Translations under genes and position numbers: made by a program
NCBI GenBank assembly: GCA_019689775.1
Contig: JADGGV010000167.1
Span: 1-7,937, forward strand
DNA: 7,937 bases
From: Gemmatimonadota bacterium
Lineage (GTDB): Bacteria > Gemmatimonadota > Gemmatimonadetes > Longimicrobiales > RSA9
Direction of reading: 5' to 3'
Notes under the pieces: model-generated
The model's database searches: none
Told to the model about the DNA's origin: nothing
Seen by the model: only the letters and a program-made list of their open reading frames with translations
In this document: in pieces, positions 1-3,960 of the stretch
Layout: every line of letters begins with the position of its first letter
Numbering within the stretch: position 1 is the first letter of the stretch

Positions 1-28
1 GCCGCACCCTCCGTCGCCTGATGCGCGA

Positions 29-60
29 GAGGCGCCCGGCCGATCCCGGCCGCGCGCCTC
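29..60 (-). terminator. Hairpin terminator after the sigma factor gene
   Basis: An inverted repeat pairs GAGGCGC (29-35) with GCGCCTC (54-60). After a 2x2 internal loop it continues with GGCCG (38-42) against CGGCC (47-51), closed by an ATCC loop. It lies about 50 nt past the sigma stop codon. There is no U-tract, so intrinsic termination is inferred from the stem alone. It suggests that the sigma gene transcript ends here and that no anti-sigma gene is co-transcribed. Confidence 0.5.
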
Positions 61-109
61 GTCTTCCTCACCCTGAGTCGCCGACCCCACCGGCCGGCCC
101 CGCCCCCGC

Positions 110-733
110 TCAGTTCAGGTGCGGCTCGATCCGCTCCGCGAAGCTCGTCCGCGCCCGGTGCAACCGGCTCTTCACCGTCCCCAGGTTCACACCCGTGATC
201 TCCGCGATCTCCTCGTAGCTCTTCCCCTCCAGCTCCCGCAGCCGGAACACGAGCTGGTGATGCTCCGGAAGCTGCTCCACCGTCCGCTCTACCAGATCCT
301 GGAGGAATCGCTTCCGGTACATATCGTCCGGCCGGCTCCCCAGATCCTCGAACTGGAGCGGCCGATGCTCCGACTCCCAGTGCGTCGTCAGCTTCTGGAA
401 CAGCACCAGCGGGCTCCGCGAACGGTTCCGCAGCTCGTTCTTCGACAGATTCCCCGCAATCGTGTAGATCCACGTCGAGAACTTCTTCGACTGGTCGAAC
501 CGGTGCAGATGCCGCGTCACGCGGATGAACGCCTCCTGCACCAGGTCCTCCGCGCGATCCCGATCGCCCGTCTTCCGCGCGATGAAGTGCACCAGCTTGT
601 CGCGGTACCGCGCGTACAACTCGTTGAACGCCAGCGGATGGCCCGCCAGGTGCGCGGCCACCAGCTCGCCGTCGTCCATCGCTGCCACCGGCGTCGTCGC
701 CTGCGGCTCGCGCTCCAGCATCGTAGTAGCCAA
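110..733 (-). CDS. RNA polymerase sigma factor, sigma-70/ECF-like (regions 2 and 4 only)
   Basis: A 207-residue alternative sigma factor that would direct core RNA polymerase to a dedicated promoter set. Region 2 spans about residues 34-104, with the core-binding and promoter-melting helices around AEDLVQEAFIRV (61-72) and KKFSTWIYTIAGN (83-95). A linker of roughly 45 residues follows. Region 4 (about 146-200) carries the -35-reading helix-turn-helix in SYEEIAEITGVNLGTVKSR (172-190). There is no region 1.1 or 3, as in ECF-type factors. I chose the TTG start at 733 because AAAGGAG (739-745) sits 5 nt upstream. An ATG four codons later (721) has worse spacing, and an in-frame GTG at 805 has no ribosome site. 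No anti-sigma gene is recognisable next to it: a hairpin follows and a 549-base gap precedes. The family call is firm; the target promoters and inducing signal are unknown, and an envelope role is only a guess from the neighbours. Confidence 0.93.
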   Translation of the reverse strand: MATTMLEREPQATTPVAAMDDGELVAAHLAGHPLAFNELYARYRDKLVHFIARKTGDRDRAEDLVQEAFIRVTRHLHRFDQSKKFSTWIYTIAGNLSKNELRNRSRSPLVLFQKLTTHWESEHRPLQFEDLGSRPDDMYRKRFLQDLVERTVEQLPEHHQLVFRLRELEGKSYEEIAEITGVNLGTVKSRLHRARTSFAERIEPHLN

Positions 734-738
734 TGGAT

Positions 739-745
739 CTCCTTT
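739..745 (-). promoter_or_regulatory. Shine-Dalgarno site fixing the TTG start of the sigma gene
   Basis: AAAGGAG on the minus strand, 5 nt before TTG at 733. It is the strongest ribosome site in the leader and is what decides the start codon. Confidence 0.7.
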
Positions 746-814
746 CGCGGTGACGCCCCACCAGCCATGCCCCCGGCGCGTCGCCGCTCTTCCTGCTAAA
801 TCCACGGTTTTTTC

Positions 815-838
815 GGAATGTTCCAGGACCCGCGTCCT
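815..838 (-). repeat. Two adjacent dyads in the sigma gene leader
   Basis: GGAA-TG-TTCC (815-824) is immediately followed by AGGAC-CCGC-GTCCT (825-838), two short perfect inverted repeats with no gap between them. If transcription begins near 849 they fall about 10-35 nt into the mRNA, where they could be an operator or leader hairpins. Both are short and may be coincidental. Confidence 0.3.
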
Positions 839-855
839 CTAGCGGAAACCGTTAC

Positions 856-884
856 AAGATAAAAGAAACGCCCCCGAGACTCAA
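856..884 (-). promoter_or_regulatory. Sigma-70-type promoter candidate for the sigma factor gene
   Basis: On the minus strand TTGAGT (884-879) is followed after exactly 17 nt by TATCTT (861-856). Each box matches four of six consensus bases, in one of the rare AT-richer spots of the window. It would start transcription near 849 and give a leader of about 115 nt. The motif TGTAACG (856-850) touches the -10 box and could instead be an ECF-type -35 element or an operator. Confidence 0.5.
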
Positions 885-1139
885 GGGGTTGCCACGCCGG
901 AAGATTCCCGGTTTCCAATTTTCGTTGAAAACCGCCCGCCACGCGCAGGGCGCGCCAGGGCGACGACGGGTGCGCCACCCGCGCGAACCCCGCCGCCGGC
1001 GCGGTGAAGTCGGCGCTCGCCCCGGCGGCGCGAGGATCGAGTCACCCGGCCGGCGGGGTGGGGAATCCGCGAATTTCATGGGTTCGGCGCGGTTCCCGGC
1101 CGGGCGTGCCGGGCCGCCCGCGCGGGCCGCCGGACGACG

Positions 1140-1172
1140 GAGGGGGGAGCCAGCGGCCCTGGCTCCCCCCTC
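1140..1172 (-). terminator. Strong hairpin, second of two after the secreted-protein gene
   Basis: A perfect 14-bp stem: 1140-1153 (core GGGGGGAGCCAG) pairs with 1159-1172 (core CTGGCTCCCCCC), with a 5-nt loop CGGCC. It lies about 110 nt past the stop of the gene ending at 1283. There is no U-tract. Its stability and position downstream of a gene argue for termination or 3'-end protection. It abuts the hairpin at 1171-1215. Confidence 0.55.
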
Positions 1173-1215
1173 GATCCCCCGGCCACCGCCCCGTGCGGGC
1201 GGCGGTCGGGATCGA
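1171..1215 (-). terminator. First of two tandem hairpins after the secreted-protein gene
   Basis: TCGATCCC (1171-1178) pairs with GGGATCGA (1208-1215), and inside it ACCGCC (1185-1190) pairs with GGCGGT (1201-1206), with an asymmetric internal loop. It begins 67 nt after the stop codon, so polymerase meets it before the stem at 1140-1172. The two share only 2 nt at the boundary, so both can nearly form at once. Confidence 0.45.
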
Positions 1216-1282
1216 CCTGCCCGTCCTTTCCCTCTGCGTTCCGCCGTCCGGCGCCCGTGGCGGTCGGCGGGCCCGCGCGCCG

Positions 1283-1711
1283 TCAGCGCTCGGTGCCGGG
1301 CTTCGTCGGCGCGGGCCAGCTCCAGGTGGCCGTACGGCTCGTGCGCCCGAACACCTCCGCGCCCTCCCGGCCGGGCAACACGACCTGCACGCGGGTGGCC
1401 GCGGGGACGGCCACCAGGTACTCGACCTGCTTCGCGCCCACGGCGGTGAGCGTCAGGTGCCCGCCCTCGAGCGTCGGCGCCCCGATGCCGGCGAAGCCCT
1501 CCGCCGCCCGGGCCGTGACCTCGACCACGCCGTCCGCGCCGTGGATGAGGCGGATCCGGCCGGGCGCGTCCGCCGTGATGTCGATGGTGAGCGCGTCGCC
1601 GAGGTAGGTGAAGGAGCGCCGCAGCATCTCCGTGTTCGCCGCCTGGGCCGCGGCCAGCCGCGGGAGCCCGAGCAGCAGCACGATCATCGTCGCCAACGCC
1701 GACCGTCTCAT
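1283..1711 (-). CDS. Small secreted beta-rich protein, DUF4097-like, function unknown
   Basis: A 142-residue protein with a clear export signal: MRRS, a hydrophobic stretch at about residues 5-20, and a probable signal peptidase I site after AAAQA (residue 24). The mature part of about 118 residues alternates polar and aliphatic residues in short strands, for example LTIDITA, IRLIHG, VVEVTA, LTLTAV and VEYLVAVPAATRVQVVLPG. It resembles the C-terminal repeats of the DUF4097 putative-adhesin type; this is pattern recognition, not a proven hit. There are no cysteines in the mature part. The ATG at 1711 is chosen because GGAGG lies 6 nt upstream and the signal peptide starts there; the frame remains open to 1849 but without a ribosome site. 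It is likely periplasmic or surface exposed. Hairpins on both sides (1814-1847 and 1140-1215) suggest its own transcript. Confidence 0.75.
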   Translation of the reverse strand: MRRSALATMIVLLLGLPRLAAAQAANTEMLRRSFTYLGDALTIDITADAPGRIRLIHGADGVVEVTARAAEGFAGIGAPTLEGGHLTLTAVGAKQVEYLVAVPAATRVQVVLPGREGAEVFGRTSRTATWSWPAPTKPGTER

Positions 1712-1813
1712 GGTGCACCTCCGCCAGCGCATGGCCCGGAGCGCTCCGGGCGCCCGTGGGATGCAACCCGCGCCCGCTCTGGAGGATCCCCGCGGGCGGC
1801 CCGACCGCATGCG

Positions 1814-1847
1814 GAACGGGCGCCCCCCCGGCCGGGAGCGCCCGTTC
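1814..1847 (-). terminator. Hairpin terminator after the membrane-anchored protein gene
   Basis: A perfect 10-bp stem: GAACGGGCGC (1814-1823) pairs with GCGCCCGTTC (1838-1847). Inside it, after one mismatch, CCC (1825-1827) pairs with GGG (1834-1836). It begins 20 nt after the stop codon at 1868. It has no U-tract, but the spacing is typical of a terminator. Confidence 0.6.
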
Positions 1848-1867
1848 ACGGCGACGCAGGGGCGGCC

Positions 1868-2458
1868 TCAGCGGGCTCGGCCGCTGTCGCGCGCCGCGGG
1901 GCTCGCCGCCGCCGACGCGCCCGGCGGCGTGCCCGCCGTGACGCGGGTGTCGAGGTAGAGGTCCTCGACGACGGTCGCGCCGGCCGCCGGCGCGTACTTC
2001 GCCGCCGACAGCCAGCGTCCCACGCTTCCGGGAGGCGGCCGCCGCAGCACGCCGGCCACGCCGGTCACCCGCTGGCCGGTCCGGGGGAGCTGATCGCTCG
2101 CGGCCCAGATCGCGGTCGCGGGGCCGATCCGCAACCAGAAGCCGCGCGCCGTCGCCTCGCCCGCCACCTCCCCCCTCGCCACGACCCGCTGCCCCTCGTC
2201 CTCGGCTCCGAGCGGAAGAAGCGCCTCGATCTGCGTCGTCGGGGGCGGCGCCACAGCCGGCGCCCCCTCCGCGGTCGCGGCAGGCGAGGGCGACGCCGGC
2301 GGCGGCGCATCGCCATTCGTCACCGCCGCGGCCGCCTGGTCCTTCCTCGTGTCCACCAGCTCCATGATGGCCCAGATCGCCAGCCCGAGCACCACGAGCC
2401 CGCCGATCCATGGCCAGATCCCCGCCCCCCGCCGGCGGTCGAGGTGTGCACCCGCCAT
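1868..2458 (-). CDS. Membrane-anchored protein with possible OB-like outer domain, function unknown
   Basis: A 196-residue protein with a short basic N-terminus (DRRR, residues 7-10), one transmembrane helix at about 14-35 and a low-complexity Ala/Pro linker (about 43-76). A folded region (about 78-172) follows, then another Ala-rich tail. By the positive-inside rule the bulk would face the periplasm. The folded part has the rhythm RVVARGEVAG...GFWLRIG...IWAAS...GQRVTGVAGVLRR. That strand pattern, with a strand-end glycine followed by a second barrel-closing strand, reminds me of small OB-fold domains; I would not call it more than a possibility. The ATG at 2458 has GGGGAG 8 nt upstream, and the open frame extending to 2524 has no ribosome site. 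No catalytic motif is visible and no cysteine is present. Confidence 0.7.
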   Translation of the reverse strand: MAGAHLDRRRGAGIWPWIGGLVVLGLAIWAIMELVDTRKDQAAAAVTNGDAPPPASPSPAATAEGAPAVAPPPTTQIEALLPLGAEDEGQRVVARGEVAGEATARGFWLRIGPATAIWAASDQLPRTGQRVTGVAGVLRRPPPGSVGRWLSAAKYAPAAGATVVEDLYLDTRVTAGTPPGASAAASPAARDSGRAR

Positions 2459-2484
2459 GCTGCCCGCTCCCCGGGTCGCTCGCC

Positions 2485-2505
2485 CGGCCGGAGCCATCCC
2501 GGCCG
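2485..2505 (-). terminator. Possible terminator after the lysine dehydrogenase gene
   Basis: CGGCCGG (2485-2491) pairs with CCGGCCG (2499-2505) around a 7-nt loop, about 50 nt past the stop at 2556. An alternative pairing of GCCCGG (2482-2487) with CCGGGC (2517-2522) is also possible. Random pairing is common at this base composition, so support is moderate. Confidence 0.35.
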
Positions 2506-2555
2506 CGGCAGCCCAGCCGGGCAAGTTGCATTCCCCGGGGTGGCGCCTCGACCCT

Positions 2556-3707
2556 CTACTCCTCCCGCGTCTCGATCCGGATCCCGCGCTTCTCCAGCTC
2601 GCGCACGTACGCCTCGCCCGGCATCGCCTCGTCCGGCGTCAGCACACCGACGCTGCGCACGCGCCGCTCGGCCTGCATCTGGCCGGTGATCGACAGCGAG
2701 AAGCCCGTCGTGCGCTCCATCGCGCTGATCCCGGTCTCCTCGTCGTAGCGGTCGATGCAGTCGTAGATGATGCGGTGCCGCTTCCCCCCCTTGGTCCCCT
2801 CCACCTCGACGCGGAGCGCCACCAGGTCGCGCCCCTCCGGCTTGGCCAGCCGCGGCCCGACGACGGCGATGAAGACGTCACGCGGCACGACCTGCTGTTC
2901 GCCCACCGTCACCGGCTCGAGCGAGAGCAGGCCGAGGTCGCGGATGGCACGCATGATCGCCGCATGCCCCGGGTAGCGCAGCGTCTTGTACTGCATCTCG
3001 CGGAGCTTCCCCTTGTAGCGCCACGGAAGCGTGGACAGCCCGCCGCCGGTCTGGAACGCCTCCAGCGTGCCGAGCGGCGCCGGGAACTCCACGTCCTCCA
3101 GCTCGGAGAGCGCATCCACCTGGCGCGGCTCCCCGTCCCGCAGCACCCAGGCCGGCGTCGTGTAGTAGTCGAGCACGCCGTGCAGCGAGTAGACGATCTG
3201 GTAGTTCAGCGGCGGCTCCGGCTGCTGCGGCAGACCGCCGACGCGGATCTTCACCGTCTCGGCCTCGTCGAGCCGCTCGATGCCGAGCTGCGCCAGGATG
3301 TTGACCATCCCCGGAGCCAGCCCGGTGTCCGGAATCACGCTGATGCCCTTGGCCCGTGCCTCGGCGTCCAGATCCTTCTGCTTGAACACGATCTCCGTGT
3401 TCCCGCCCAGGTCGCAGTAGTGGATCCCCGCGGCGACCGCGTCCTCCGTCACCGCCAGGTTGAAGTAGTACGGCAGCGCGTTCATGCAGGCGTCGACGCC
3501 CGCCATCAGCCGCCGCACCGCCTCGCGGTCGCGCGCATCGACGCGCTCCACGCGCAGACGCGGATCGTCGCGCCACCGCGCCAGGAACGGCGGCAGCGCG
3601 TCCACGCGCAGATCGCCCAGGATCACCTGCTCCACGCTCGGGTTCTGGAGCAAATCGAACGCACAGGCGGAGCCCTGGAGCCCCGCCCCGAGCACCAGCA
3701 TGCGCAT
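2556..3707 (-). CDS. Lysine 6-dehydrogenase / saccharopine dehydrogenase family oxidoreductase
   Basis: A cytoplasmic dehydrogenase of 383 residues, the usual length for single-chain L-lysine 6-dehydrogenases. The N-terminal Rossmann fold starts at residue 1 with the dinucleotide motif GAGLQG (7-12), and an acidic D32 at the end of the second strand suggests preference for NAD+ over NADP+. Family blocks follow: ACMNALPYYF (73-82), YCDLGGNT (97-104), PDTGLAPGM (126-134) and KTLRYPGH (241-248). The C-terminal part (about 125-383) is the substrate-binding and dimerisation domain of the saccharopine dehydrogenase fold. Family members oxidise the epsilon-amino group of lysine to 2-aminoadipate semialdehyde, or act on saccharopine. 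Neighbouring genes give no pathway context to separate these, so lysine degradation is the favoured inference. ATG at 3707 has GGAGG 7 nt upstream. It appears to be transcribed alone, with hairpins on both sides. Confidence 0.87.
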   Translation of the reverse strand: MRMLVLGAGLQGSACAFDLLQNPSVEQVILGDLRVDALPPFLARWRDDPRLRVERVDARDREAVRRLMAGVDACMNALPYYFNLAVTEDAVAAGIHYCDLGGNTEIVFKQKDLDAEARAKGISVIPDTGLAPGMVNILAQLGIERLDEAETVKIRVGGLPQQPEPPLNYQIVYSLHGVLDYYTTPAWVLRDGEPRQVDALSELEDVEFPAPLGTLEAFQTGGGLSTLPWRYKGKLREMQYKTLRYPGHAAIMRAIRDLGLLSLEPVTVGEQQVVPRDVFIAVVGPRLAKPEGRDLVALRVEVEGTKGGKRHRIIYDCIDRYDEETGISAMERTTGFSLSITGQMQAERRVRSVGVLTPDEAMPGEAYVRELEKRGIRIETREE

Positions 3708-3732
3708 CGGGATTCCTCCGACGGATTCAGGA

Positions 3733-3748
3733 GAGGCCGGCCGGCCTC
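3733..3748. repeat. 16-bp perfect palindrome in the lysine dehydrogenase leader
   Basis: GAGGCCGGCCGGCCTC is perfectly self-complementary and ends 25 nt upstream of the ATG at 3707. It could be an operator for a dimeric regulator or an mRNA stem near the ribosome site. GC-rich palindromes of this size arise by chance fairly often here. Confidence 0.3.
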
Positions 3749-3838
3749 GTTGTTCGTGCGTCGTGCCCGCGGTCGGGCCCGCGATCGGCCCGGGATCGGA
3801 CCCGGGAAGCGCTTGAGAGTGGCGGGCGGGGCGCGGTC

Positions 3839-3844
3839 TGTCAA
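3839..3844 (-). promoter_or_regulatory. Perfect -35 box candidate upstream of the lysine dehydrogenase gene
   Basis: TTGACA reads on the minus strand in the one AT-richer pocket of this gap, about 130 nt before the ATG. The hexamer 17 nt downstream (CACTCT, 3821-3816) is a poor -10 box, so this is only half a promoter. An inverted repeat AAATT-N7-AATTT (3843-3859) overlaps it and could be an operator. Confidence 0.3.
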
Positions 3845-3864
3845 ATTGCGCCAGAATTTAGCGA

Positions 3865-3912
3865 CGGGCCTCCCCACCCCGCGGCGCCGCCTGTCGGGCG
3901 CGGGGAAGCCCG
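3865..3912 (-). terminator. Hairpin terminator candidate after the PBP1A gene
   Basis: CGGGC (3865-3869) pairs with GCCCG (3908-3912), and CCCCGCG (3877-3883) pairs with CGCGGGG (3899-3905), separated by an asymmetric internal loop. An alternative compact hairpin is CGCGGG-GAAG-CCCGCG (3899-3914). It starts about 48 nt past the PBP1A stop codon and has no U-tract. It would separate PBP1A from the lysine dehydrogenase gene. Confidence 0.4.
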
Positions 3913-3960
3913 CGACTCGTACGGGGCGCGGCAGCGGCGGATGTCGGGCGGCGGACGCGG

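Larger units (their letters stand above)
734..1282. other. 549-base intergenic stretch with no gene
   Basis: Between the sigma start and the stop of the upstream secreted-protein gene I find no frame with a credible ribosome site and protein-like composition. The stretch holds the sigma leader and promoter (734-884), an imperfect hairpin at 909-934 (CGGTTT pairing AAACCG, then CAA pairing TTG, with loop TTTTCG), and two large hairpins at 1140-1215. I see nothing specific in about 935-1139. The hairpin at 909-934 lies just upstream of the promoter and might be a regulator site, but nothing supports a particular protein. Confidence 0.6.

Noticed and set aside
1..109. A possible downstream gene beginning at a GTG near the left edge on the minus strand
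   Set aside because: Two frames are open, but neither has a ribosome site or recognisable sequence, and a terminator-like hairpin fills the region.
734..805. Longer sigma factor starting at GTG 805
   Set aside because: It has no ribosome site, uses a rare TTA codon, and the added residues are not sigma-like; AAAGGAG marks TTG 733 instead.
852..2531. Minus-strand open frame of about 559 codons across two genes and the intergenic gap
   Set aside because: It is made almost wholly of Gly, Arg and Ala, overlaps two genes with clear signal or membrane features, and has no ribosome site. It is open only because stops are rare at high GC.
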